6,621 nucleotides of DNA, from NCBI GenBank assembly GCA_041676645.1, contig JBAYRO010000133.1, positions 1 to 6,621 of the forward strand. Reading direction: 5' to 3'. Under the pieces are notes generated by a model. That model did no database searches. It had not been told where the DNA came from and saw only the letters and a list, made by a program, of their open reading frames with translations. The stretch is from JAMLIN01 sp041676645. GTDB taxonomy: Bacteria; Pseudomonadota; Gammaproteobacteria; Burkholderiales; Burkholderiaceae_E. The number at the start of each line of letters is the position of its first letter. Position 1 is the stretch's first letter. The position numbers and the translations under genes were made by a program. Below, piece after piece: positions 1-5,826 of the stretch.

Positions 1-395
1 AGGGGCGTCCGGTCCGCTTGCGACCCACGCCAGTCGAGGAAGCTGCGACGCGCCTGTACCCGCCCGTTTGCGCCCGGCCGCAGGTCGATGGTTTCGATGC
101 CGGTCGGCGTCAGCCGCGAAAGGGCCGGACCCGCTTCACCGTCCTGGCGAAGCAGCATCCAGGGCTCGTCGCCCCAGGTCTCGGTGACCCGGGCGGCGAC
201 CTGCGACACGGAGCCGGTGAACTCGGCATGCTCGATGCGCAGGTCGAAGCGTCCCAGCCGGGCCGCCGGGACCATGAGCCTCCAGGCCGGATCGGCGGCG
301 GAAGCGGAGCCCGTGTCATGGGCAAGGGCCGGGCAGGCGGTGACAGCGGCCATCAGGACCACCGCGGGCAGGCGCTGTGGGTGGACGTGTCTCAT
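1..395 (-). CDS. Exported protein of unknown function, pilin-cluster member (3' end beyond left edge)
   Basis: An open frame starts with ATG at 395-393 and runs 131 codons without a stop to the left edge, so the C-terminus is missing. The start overlaps the stop of the TadE-like gene in an ATGA (395-392), which suggests translational coupling and fixes the start. The N-terminus MRHVHPQRLP is basic and is followed by a hydrophobic stretch (about 10-24) ending in ALA-HD, a good signal peptidase I site after residue 25. The same stretch contains V18-T19-A20-C21, which also fits a lipobox, so a lipoprotein is possible. The mature part seen (AWRLMVPAARLGRFDLRIEHAEFTG...) has alternating polar and hydrophobic residues and no transmembrane helix. 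I do not recognise the family. Its place as last visible gene of a Flp/TadG/TadE cluster suggests an envelope role linked to the pilus, but this is inference only. That it is a real exported gene is fairly secure. Confidence 0.72.
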   Translation of the reverse strand, partial: MRHVHPQRLPAVVLMAAVTACPALAHDTGSASAADPAWRLMVPAARLGRFDLRIEHAEFTGSVSQVAARVTETWGDEPWMLLRQDGEAGPALSRLTPTGIETIDLRPGANGRVQARRSFLDWRGSQADRTP

Positions 396-1210
396 GGCGC
401 GAGCCGGTCCGGCGGCACGAGGTCGACGTCGATCGCGTCGGGACGGAAGGCATCGGTGCCGGATTCCAGGCCCAGCAGGTCGGCGAGCAGGAGCAGGCCG
501 CGCGCCGGTGCGTAGGCGGCGTCGATGGTCGCCTCGAGCGCGGGCGCGAGTCGCCGGCCGCGATCGACCCGGGCCTCGACGGATTCGTCGCCGCCGCTGG
601 GCCCGGCCGCCGACCAGGTATCGCCCAGCACCGCGGTATTGGCGCGCAAGCGCAAGGCGGTGCCCAGGAGCGAGTCGTCGAAGCGCCCGACCGGCGAGCC
701 GGGCTGCACCGCGACTTCGACATGGGCATTGCGAATGCCGTCGGCGATGTCCAGGCCGAAGCGCCCGGGCCCGGCGAGCTCGGCGATGATGCCCGCCGGA
801 TCGGCGATGCCGCGCAGGCGCTGGCTGCCGGCGAGCGACTGGCCGGCATCGAAGCGCGCTGCCTCGAGCCGGGCCGACAGGCCGGTGAAGCGATCGAGCA
901 TCGGCGCGCCGCGCCGGTCGTGCCATAGCGGGCGCGTCGCCGATGCCGGCTGCTCGATGCCGGGCCCGAACTGGGCATCGCGCAAGGAGTCCAGCAAGCC
1001 CTCGGGGGCCGGACCGGGCGCGCATCCGCCGGGCGAGACCACGCAGCCGAAGGCGAGCGAGCGTGATGCAACGATGGTGGACCCGGCGATGGCCTGGTAT
1101 TTGCCCAGCAGGACGACGAGCATGCCGAGCGCGGCGAGCAGCGCCAGGCCGACGACGGCCTCGACAAGTGCCTGGCCGCGGGCGCGGCACCGGGTTCGCT
1201 CAGTCGACAT
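392..1210 (-). CDS. TadE-like minor pseudopilin / pilus assembly protein
   Basis: This encodes 272 residues. The frame stays open upstream to 1747, but the ATG at 1210 is chosen because it sits just before a classical class III leader and overlaps the upstream gene by only 11 bases. A GGAA lies 4 bases before it. The leader MSTERTRCRARG is followed by QALVEAVVG, so predicted cleavage after G12 leaves Glu at +5 (E17), as in TadE and Flp proteins. A single hydrophobic helix spans about 14-36 (ALVEAVVGLALLAALGMLVV). The remaining ~230 residues are periplasmic, without further helices, with C56 and C63 close enough to form a disulfide. Known TadE proteins are processed by the prepilin peptidase TadV and support Flp pilus assembly. 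The N-terminus supports the TadE-like call; the long C-terminal domain is not one I recognise and is longer than many TadE proteins. Confidence 0.78.
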   Translation of the reverse strand: MSTERTRCRARGQALVEAVVGLALLAALGMLVVLLGKYQAIAGSTIVASRSLAFGCVVSPGGCAPGPAPEGLLDSLRDAQFGPGIEQPASATRPLWHDRRGAPMLDRFTGLSARLEAARFDAGQSLAGSQRLRGIADPAGIIAELAGPGRFGLDIADGIRNAHVEVAVQPGSPVGRFDDSLLGTALRLRANTAVLGDTWSAAGPSGGDESVEARVDRGRRLAPALEATIDAAYAPARGLLLLADLLGLESGTDAFRPDAIDVDLVPPDRLAP

Positions 1211-2582
1211 GGGATTCCGCCGCGAGGCGCTCGGTCGGGGAAGGCGCCACCAGGCGCGCCTGCCAGTAGGGGTTGTAGAGGCTGGCGTACTCCTCGCGCT
1301 GCGGATCGGCCGGTGGTCGCACGAAGTGCGCTTCGGCCGCGGCGAGCGCCCAGAGCCGCTCGTCCGCGTGGCCACCGGGCGGTCGCAGCCGTCCGGACGG
1401 CTCCTCGAGCGCCGGATTGCGGGCCAGGCGCCGGGCATCGACGCGCGCGAGCACGGCGACGCGGCTGCGCGGGTAGCGCTGCGATTCGAGGTTCTCGTAG
1501 GCGAGTTCGCGGACCCGGGCGATGCCGGCGTAGTCGGCTTCGAAGGCGACGAACGTTTCGTCGGTCGCGGACGGCACGAACGGGTCGTCGAGCTGGGCTT
1601 CGGCGAACTCGAGGGCGGTCGGATTGATCGCCACCCCGCCCGGCTGGGCCACGCTTCGACCAAGGGGACCGTCCAGCGATGCTTCCGCGGCGCCCCAGCC
1701 CATGGGCAGGAGCTCGACCCGGCTGCAACGTCGACCGAGGAAGCCACGACGCCGGTTGTCGTGGATCGAGGCGGTGTCCACCGCCTCCCAGCGATCGAGC
1801 CCCGGAGCGAGCACGGTGCCGCCGCGCTTGCGATACATCTGGAACCAGGCCGATGGCGAGTTCAGCGAAAGAACGCAGCTCGCCGGCAGGCCCCAGAGGA
1901 CCATGTCGACTTCGCGGGGCCCGCTGGTGAAGTCGTCTAGCGAACGCACGACGAGATCACGGATCCGCTCGCGGTCCGGGTCGGAATCGTAGCGACGGGT
2001 GAAGCGGTTGAAGGCGCCGGCATCGGGCAGCGCGAAAGCGAAGAACTCGCGATCGCTGGCACGGGCGACCTCGTTCGCGACGGCCGATGCACCGAACACG
2101 CCGGCCGAAAGCGTGAGGAGTTCCTGGCTCGCCTGCAGCAGTTCCTTGTAGCCGGTGGCGGGCGCGGCGCGCAGCCGGATCTCGACGGTGGCGGTGGCGT
2201 CGACGAGCTCGCGGGCCACCGAGGCCGATTCGGCCAGCGTCTCGAACACCGCGGCCAGCGGCGGATAGACCCGCGCCATGCGCGCGGCGTTGCGGCTGAA
2301 CTGCTCGAAATGCCGGGACCAGGACTGCAGGGTCAGGGCCTGGGCCACGGCGACCTCCTGGGCGATGATGGCGCGATTGGAGTAGGCGTTGAAGTTCAGC
2401 ACCCGGGCCCGCCACACCGCCGCGCCATAGGCGGCGGCATCGGCGGCGTTGAGCAGGCGGGTCTTGTGCGCGACCGTCTGCCCGGTACGGAACATGTGGA
2501 ACAGCCCCGCCGCGCCGAGCACGGCCAGGACCAGGGCGAGTGCCAGCGCCTGGCCACGCTGCCTGTGGATGAAGCACGCCAT
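1200..2582 (-). CDS. TadG-like (TadE/G family) pilus assembly membrane protein
   Basis: This encodes 460 residues, with ATG at 2582-2580 preceded by a strong GGAGG (2593-2589) 6 bases upstream. The N-terminus MACFIHRQRG-QALALALVL resembles a prepilin leader, but position +5 after G10 is Leu (L15) rather than Glu, as is common for TadG-type proteins that are anchored rather than cleaved. One transmembrane helix covers about 11-30. It is followed by the segment NAADAAAYGAAVWRARVLNF (45-64), then NAYSNRAIIAQEVAVAQ, the conserved region after the helix in putative Flp-assembly TadE/G-like proteins. The large C-terminal region (about 85-460) is predicted periplasmic, with Cys at 236 and 286 and a closing block EYASLYNPYWQARL (431-444). 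I do not see a von Willebrand MIDAS motif, so it is not the vWA-type TadG. It follows the pilin gene by 27 bases and overlaps the TadE-like gene by 11 bases, so it is probably co-transcribed with both. Confidence 0.77.
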   Translation of the reverse strand: MACFIHRQRGQALALALVLAVLGAAGLFHMFRTGQTVAHKTRLLNAADAAAYGAAVWRARVLNFNAYSNRAIIAQEVAVAQALTLQSWSRHFEQFSRNAARMARVYPPLAAVFETLAESASVARELVDATATVEIRLRAAPATGYKELLQASQELLTLSAGVFGASAVANEVARASDREFFAFALPDAGAFNRFTRRYDSDPDRERIRDLVVRSLDDFTSGPREVDMVLWGLPASCVLSLNSPSAWFQMYRKRGGTVLAPGLDRWEAVDTASIHDNRRRGFLGRRCSRVELLPMGWGAAEASLDGPLGRSVAQPGGVAINPTALEFAEAQLDDPFVPSATDETFVAFEADYAGIARVRELAYENLESQRYPRSRVAVLARVDARRLARNPALEEPSGRLRPPGGHADERLWALAAAEAHFVRPPADPQREEYASLYNPYWQARLVAPSPTERLAAESHVD

Positions 2583-2588
2583 CGATCG

Positions 2589-2593
2589 CCTCC
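2589..2593 (-). promoter_or_regulatory. Ribosome binding site of the TadG-like gene
   Basis: The minus strand reads GGAGG, 6 bases before the ATG at 2582. It is the strongest Shine-Dalgarno match in the window and lies in the 27-base gap after the pilin stop codon. It confirms this start and suggests the TadG-like protein is initiated independently rather than by coupling to the pilin gene. Confidence 0.75.
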
Positions 2594-2609
2594 GCCCCGG
2601 TGCGGTGGA

Positions 2610-2867
2610 TCAGTGGTTGCCGAGTTCGTAGTTGTCCAGACCCTTGCGCTGGTCCGCATTGGTCTGCGAAGTGTTGGCGCTGGTCTGCGCCTGGCCGATG
2701 GCGGTCTGGGCATCCTGCCCGGAGACTTCCATCGCGAGGCCGGCGGTCTGGTTGCGCAGGGTCTGGCCGAGCAGCGTGTAGGTGCCGATCGCGGCAACCG
2801 CGATCAGCGCGACGATGACGACGTATTCCGTCATGCCCTGGCCGCGGGCGGTATGGATCTTGTGCAT
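2610..2867 (-). CDS. flp: Flp/Fap-type class IVb pilin
   Basis: This 85-residue protein is the likely major subunit of a Flp (tight adherence) pilus. The short basic leader MHKIHTARG is followed by QGMTEYVVIVALIAVAAIGT. This matches the Flp consensus G/XXXXEY: predicted cleavage after G9 leaves Glu at +5 (E14) and Tyr at +6 (Y15), the signature pair of Flp pilins. The hydrophobic helix runs from about 12 to 33. Mature Flp pilins are typically about 50-60 residues; this one is about 76, because of a hydrophilic tail rich in Gln, Thr, Asn and Ala (from about residue 50, with GQDAQTAIGQAQTSANTSQT) ending GLDNYELGNH. A GGAG (2877-2874) lies 6 bases before the ATG. It is the first gene of the minus-strand cluster and probably carries its promoter. 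The family call is secure; the role of the tail is unknown. Confidence 0.9.
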   Translation of the reverse strand: MHKIHTARGQGMTEYVVIVALIAVAAIGTYTLLGQTLRNQTAGLAMEVSGQDAQTAIGQAQTSANTSQTNADQRKGLDNYELGNH

Positions 2868-2973
2868 CTGAAGCTCCGTCGATGTATGGGTGATCGAAGC
2901 TTCATGTTGCTCGCGGGACGCACGGACCGCGATCGTCCAGCGGTCGTAGCCGGACTAAGGCTGACGGCGGAAT
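2868..2973 (-). promoter_or_regulatory. Upstream region of the pilin cluster (probable promoter, not resolved)
   Basis: This is the gap between the hairpin at 2974-3003 and the pilin start, and it should hold the promoter of the flp cluster. The GGAG ribosome site is at 2877-2874. I could not find a convincing -35/-10 pair or a sigma-54 -24/-12 element on the minus strand. A weak inverted repeat (GGAC...GTCC, about 2925-2940) is present but too short to interpret. The promoter is inferred from gene order, not seen. Confidence 0.35.
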
Positions 2974-3003
2974 GCGCGCGACGACCCCTGGGCCGTCGCG
3001 CGC
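2974..3003 (-). terminator. GC-rich hairpin after the oxidoreductase gene, probable terminator
   Basis: A perfect 10-base-pair inverted repeat has arms GCGCGCGACG (2974-2983) and CGTCGCGCGC (2994-3003) around a 10-base loop (ACCCCTGGGC). It begins 5 bases after the oxidoreductase stop codon (3011-3009), a typical place for a terminator. On the minus strand it is followed only by ATTCC, so there is no proper U-tract. It may be a weak intrinsic terminator, or a 3'-end stabilising stem working with Rho. The stem is seen directly; the function is inferred. Confidence 0.6.
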
Positions 3004-3008
3004 GGGAT

Positions 3009-3986
3009 TCAGCCCGGCACCACCACGACCTTGCCCTTGACCTTGCGTCCGGACAGGTCGAGCAGCGCCTGCCCGGCCTCCTCGAGCGAATAGCTCCTGG
3101 TGACCGGCGGCTTCACCTTGCCGGAGGTGTAGAGCTCGAAGAGATCCTTCATGTGCTGCTCGGTCTGCTTCGCATCGCGACGCAGGAACGCGCCCCAGAA
3201 CACGCCCACCAGCGAACCGCTCTTGAGCAGCGCGAGGTTGAGCGGCACCTTCGGGATGTCGCCGGCGGCGAAGCCGATGACGAGGTGGCGGCCGTCCCAG
3301 CCGATCGAGCGGAACGCCGCTTCGGTCATGGTGCCGCCGACCGGATCGTAGATCACGTCGGGGCCCTTGCCGTCGGTCAGCGCCTTGATGCGCTCGCGCA
3401 GGTCGTCGGTGCCGTAGTTGATCAGCTCGTCGGCGCCGCGCTCGCGGCACAGCTCGAGCTTGTCCTCGCTCGATGCGGCGGCGATCACCTTCGCGCCCAT
3501 CGCCTTGCCGATCTCGACCGCCGCGATGCCGACACCGCCGGCGGCGCCCAGCACCAGCAGGGTCTCGCCCGCCTGCAGGTTCGCCCGATCCTTGAGCGCA
3601 TACAGGCTCGTGCCGTAGGCGAGCACGAAGGCCGAAGCGACATCGAAGGGCATGTCGCCCGGGATCGGCATGACCCGCCCGGCCTCGGCAACGGCCTTCT
3701 CGGCGAAGCCGCCCCAACCGATGCTGCCCAGCACACGGTCGCCGACCTTCACACCGGTGACGCCCTCGCCCACCGCCTCGACGATGCCGGCGACCTCGCC
3801 ACCGGGCGAGAACGGGAGTTCGGGAACGAACTGGTATTTCTTCTCGATGATCAGGGTGTCGGGGAAGTTCACCCCGGCGGCCTTGACGTCGATCACGACC
3901 TGGCCCGGACCGGCCACGGGATCGGCGACCTCCTCGACCACGAGAGTCTCGGGTGGGCCCCATGCCTTGCACAGAACGGCTTTCAT
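3009..3986 (-). CDS. Zinc-free NADPH:quinone oxidoreductase-like MDR protein
   Basis: This 325-residue enzyme is of the medium-chain dehydrogenase/reductase superfamily, quinone oxidoreductase branch, expected to be cytoplasmic and to use NAD(P)H to reduce quinones or activated alkenes. The N-terminal catalytic domain starts MKAVLCKAWGPPETL and carries AAGVNFPDTLI (36-46) and PFSPGGEVAGIVEAVG (58-73), the GroES-like fold pattern. The nucleotide fold has LGAAGGVG (146-153) and a following helix, then YDPVGG (203-208). The zinc-binding Cys residues of alcohol dehydrogenases are absent. The length is normal for the family (about 320-330). The frame stays open upstream to 4130, but the ATG at 3986 is preceded by GGAG (3995-3992) 5 bases away and matches the family start, so the 48-residue extension is rejected. 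The gene stands alone and is divergent from tetR across 187 bases, which makes control by that regulator plausible. The true substrate cannot be told from sequence. Confidence 0.9.
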   Translation of the reverse strand: MKAVLCKAWGPPETLVVEEVADPVAGPGQVVIDVKAAGVNFPDTLIIEKKYQFVPELPFSPGGEVAGIVEAVGEGVTGVKVGDRVLGSIGWGGFAEKAVAEAGRVMPIPGDMPFDVASAFVLAYGTSLYALKDRANLQAGETLLVLGAAGGVGIAAVEIGKAMGAKVIAAASSEDKLELCRERGADELINYGTDDLRERIKALTDGKGPDVIYDPVGGTMTEAAFRSIGWDGRHLVIGFAAGDIPKVPLNLALLKSGSLVGVFWGAFLRRDAKQTEQHMKDLFELYTSGKVKPPVTRSYSLEEAGQALLDLSGRKVKGKVVVVPG

Positions 3987-4012
3987 GCTGTCTCCATTGC
4001 GTGGATAGATGC

Positions 4013-4049
4013 GCGTCCCGAAAGGACGCCCGCCGCTGAAGTTTAGCGG
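4013..4049 (-). promoter_or_regulatory. Two small hairpins in the oxidoreductase 5' leader
   Basis: Two perfect inverted repeats lie in tandem upstream of the oxidoreductase. One has arms GCGTCC (4013-4018) and GGACGC (4024-4029) around a 5-base loop. The other has arms CCGCT (4033-4037) and AGCGG (4045-4049) around a 7-base loop. If transcription of the oxidoreductase starts in the AT-rich island near 4130-4160, both would fold in its leader RNA, the nearer one 26 bases before the ATG. No U-tract follows, so they are not evident terminators. In GC-rich DNA stems this short also arise by chance. Confidence 0.3.
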
Positions 4050-4134
4050 TTCGTCCGCATCCCCCGGTATCGGCCAGCCAGGCCGCAGGTCTCCTTTTCG
4101 CGCTTCCCCTCTTGCGGCGAACTCGGGCAATGTT

Positions 4135-4158
4135 AAGCTAGTATTTGATTACTTACTT
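4135..4158. promoter_or_regulatory. Probable TetR operator (24-base imperfect palindrome) in the divergent promoter region
   Basis: This AT-rich island stands out from the GC-rich surroundings. Its dyad is centred between 4146 and 4147: AAG (4135-4137) pairs with CTT (4156-4158) and AGTA (4140-4143) with TACT (4150-4153), plus one inner T-A pair, giving 8 of 12 possible pairs. It ends 15 bases before the tetR start codon and lies between the divergent oxidoreductase and tetR genes. TetR-family regulators commonly bind such palindromes over their own promoter. A -10-like TAGTAT (4139-4144) sits inside the palindrome, but no well-spaced -35 was found, so the exact promoter is not resolved. Size, position and base composition favour an operator; binding is inferred. 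Confidence 0.5.
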
Positions 4159-4173
4159 TCGGAAACGCAAACA

Positions 4174-4791
4174 ATGAGTGGACGCCCCAAGCATCTACCG
4201 GCCGATGAGCGACGCGCGGTCACAGTCGAGGCGGTGATCGACCTGGCCGCCGAGCAGAACCCCAGCGACATCACGACCGCCGCCATCGCGCAGCGCATGG
4301 GACTGACGCAGGGGGCGCTGTTTCGTCACTTCCCGACCAAGGACGCCATCCTGCAAGCGGTGATGTCCTGGGTCACGGAACGGCTGTTGGCTCGGGTGGA
4401 CAAGGCCGCAGAAGGCAGTGCGTCTCCGGTCGCAGCCCTCGAGGCGGTCTTCACGACGCATGTCGACTTCGTGTCCGAGCACCCGGGTGTGCCGAGGATG
4501 CTCTTCGGCGAATTGCAGCGACCTGGGGAGACCCTGCCCAAGCGAATGGCGCAGACCTTGATTCATCACTACGGCGAGCGGGTGCATCGCCTGCTCGAAG
4601 CCGGCAAGGCGCAGGGCGAACTGGATGCGGGACTGGATGTGGATGCCGCCGTCGTGCTGTTCATCGGCACCATCCAGGGATTGGTGATGCAGTCGCTACT
4701 GGCCGGCGATGTGGCACACATCCGCCGCGACGCGCCGGGGGTCTTTGCCATTTACCACCGCGGTATCCGCCAGGCGGAGATCGGGCAATGA
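4174..4791 (+). CDS. TetR/AcrR-family transcriptional regulator
   Basis: This 205-residue repressor probably controls the downstream efflux genes. The N-terminal DNA-binding domain covers about 12-60, with the helix-turn-helix in ITTAAIAQRMGLTQGALFRH (33-52) followed by FPTKDAIL, the classic TetR pattern in which the recognition helix ends in (Y/F)xHF. The C-terminal part (about 65-205) is all-helical and should bind a ligand and form the dimer. The frame is open upstream to 4009, but the ATG at 4174 is chosen because MSGRPKHLPADER is a normal TetR start; GGAAA (4161-4165) lies 8 bases upstream and the palindrome would otherwise be coding. Its stop overlaps the start of the adaptor gene (ATGA, 4788-4791). 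It is the first gene of the operon, so it likely autoregulates. It does not resemble E. coli CecR (YbiH) closely outside the HTH, as far as I can judge by eye. The ligand is unknown. Confidence 0.93.
   Translation: MSGRPKHLPADERRAVTVEAVIDLAAEQNPSDITTAAIAQRMGLTQGALFRHFPTKDAILQAVMSWVTERLLARVDKAAEGSASPVAALEAVFTTHVDFVSEHPGVPRMLFGELQRPGETLPKRMAQTLIHHYGERVHRLLEAGKAQGELDAGLDVDAAVVLFIGTIQGLVMQSLLAGDVAHIRRDAPGVFAIYHRGIRQAEIGQ
4776..4780 (+). promoter_or_regulatory. Ribosome binding site of the adaptor gene inside tetR
   Basis: GGAGA lies within the last codons of tetR, 7 bases before the overlapping ATG at 4788. With the ATGA overlap it supports coupled translation of regulator and adaptor. Confidence 0.65.
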
Positions 4792-5825
4792 AGATCAACG
4801 GTCTTTCCAGGAAGGCCGGATATGCGCTCGTCGTTGCCGTGATCGTTGCGATAGCCGGCGGCTTCGGTTACTTCCGGATGCAGCGTCCAGGTGTCGATGA
4901 CAGTCCGCTGCGCCTGTACGGCAACGTCGACATCCGCGAGGTCCAACTGGCCTTCCGCCAGCCCGGGCGCGTGATGCAAATGGCTTTCGATGAAGGCGAT
5001 GCCGTCAGCGCCGGCGCGCGCCTGGCGACGCTTGACGCGCAACCCTATCGGGAAGCCCTTGCGGCAGCGCAGGCCCAGGTGCAGGTGGCGCAGGCGGAGC
5101 TGGCCAAGCTGCGTCGCGGCCTGCGACCGCAGGAAATCACCCAAGCGCGCCAGGCCCTCAGGCAGGCACAGGCGCTCGCCACCGAAACCGAGCGCAATTT
5201 CCAGCGCCAGAGCGGCCTGCTGGCATCGGGTGCCAGCAGCCAGCGCACGGTCGATGCCGCCCGCACGGCACGCGACCAGGCAGCCGCCGGCGTCGCAGCG
5301 GCCAAGGCGGCCCTGTCGCAAGCCACGGAAGGTTTTCGCAAGGAAGACATCGCCGCGGCAGAAGCTCGCCTTGCGGTCGTGCAGGCTGCCGCGGCGCAAG
5401 CCACGACAGCCCTGGCGGACACCGAACTGATGGCGCCCGGTAGCGGAACCGTCATCGCACGAGTACGTGAGCCTGGCAGCATGGTTGCAAGCCAGAGCAC
5501 GGTCTACAGCCTGAGCCTGGACAAGCCGGTTTACGTGCGCGCCTACGTGGGCGAGACGGACCTGGGGCGCATCGCGCCCGGCACTGTGGTGCGCGTCAAG
5601 AGCGATTCATCGGACAAGTCCTATCGCGGCCAGATCGGCTTCGTCTCGCCACGCGCCGAGTTCACCCCGAAGGCGGTGGAGACGACGGATCTGCGCACGG
5701 ACCTGGTGTATCGCCTGCGCATCGTCATCGATGATGCCGACAGCGACGGTGCCTTGCGCCAGGGCATGCCGGTGACGATCGAGGTCGATGCGAAAGCCGG
5801 CACCAGTATCCCGGGTGAGCGTTGA
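4788..5825 (+). CDS. ybhG: YbhG-like periplasmic adaptor (HlyD/membrane fusion protein) of an ABC efflux system
   Basis: This encodes 345 residues (E. coli YbhG is about 330). An N-terminal signal anchor (about 11-29, GYALVVAVIVAIAGGFGYF) holds the protein to the inner membrane with the rest in the periplasm. LYGNVDIREVQLAFR (43-57) opens the barrel-sandwich (lipoyl-like) domain and is near-identical in style to YbhG. A long Ala/Gln-rich coiled-coil hairpin follows (about 86-210), which would reach an outer-membrane channel. The chain returns through LMAPGSGTVIARVREPGSMV (214-233) and the beta-barrel domain. The block GQIGFVSPRAEFTPKAVETT (281-300) with DLRTDLVYRLRI and ALRQGMPVTIEV is the strongest family mark. 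The gene overlaps tetR by 4 bases and is 1 base from the ATPase gene. Such adaptors link an inner-membrane ABC exporter to a TolC-like channel; E. coli YbhGFSR has been connected with drug tolerance. Substrate here is unknown. Confidence 0.92.
   Translation: MKINGLSRKAGYALVVAVIVAIAGGFGYFRMQRPGVDDSPLRLYGNVDIREVQLAFRQPGRVMQMAFDEGDAVSAGARLATLDAQPYREALAAAQAQVQVAQAELAKLRRGLRPQEITQARQALRQAQALATETERNFQRQSGLLASGASSQRTVDAARTARDQAAAGVAAAKAALSQATEGFRKEDIAAAEARLAVVQAAAAQATTALADTELMAPGSGTVIARVREPGSMVASQSTVYSLSLDKPVYVRAYVGETDLGRIAPGTVVRVKSDSSDKSYRGQIGFVSPRAEFTPKAVETTDLRTDLVYRLRIVIDDADSDGALRQGMPVTIEVDAKAGTSIPGER
5814..5819 (+). promoter_or_regulatory. Ribosome binding site of the ATPase gene
   Basis: GGTGAG inside the end of the adaptor gene lies 7 bases before the ATG at 5827. 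It supports this start, which gives a 1-base gap between the two genes. Confidence 0.55.
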
Positions 5826-5826
5826 G

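Noticed and set aside
316..1728. 470-codon minus-strand frame overlapping the TadE/TadG-like genes
   Set aside because: It is a frame-shifted shadow, Arg/Pro/Ala-rich with no domain, while the competing frames encode recognisable prepilin-type leaders and conserved segments.
1211..1747. 179-codon N-terminal extension of the TadE-like gene
   Set aside because: It would overlap the TadG-like gene almost fully in another frame and would bury the class III leader in mid-protein.
525..1940. 471-codon open frame on the plus strand
   Set aside because: It is antisense to the TadE-like and TadG-like genes, crosses their junction, is rich in Arg/Pro/Ser/Ala and has no family features.
2925..2940. 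Short inverted repeat GGAC...GTCC upstream of the pilin gene
   Set aside because: Only four pairs around a 7-base spacer, within chance expectation for this base composition.
2310..4046. 578-codon open frame on the plus strand
   Set aside because: It lies antisense to the oxidoreductase, pilin and TadG-like genes, spans their intergenic gaps and has low-complexity Arg/Ala/Gly/Asp/His-rich content with no recognisable domain. Long antisense frames are expected in GC-rich DNA.
3987..4130. 48-residue N-terminal extension of the oxidoreductase
   Set aside because: The family begins at MKAVLCKAWG, and GGAG lies 5 bases before that ATG. The extension is unlike any MDR N-terminus.
4112..4144. Sigma-70 promoter for tetR using TTGCGG and TAGTAT
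   Set aside because: The spacer would be 21 bases, too long. Using TAAGCT as -10 gives 16 bases but a poor hexamer. The promoter is likely nearby but not resolved.
4009..4173. 55-residue N-terminal extension of the TetR regulator
   Set aside because: It would make the palindrome and promoter region coding, and the extension is low-complexity Pro/Ser/Gly. The start at 4174 gives a normal TetR length.
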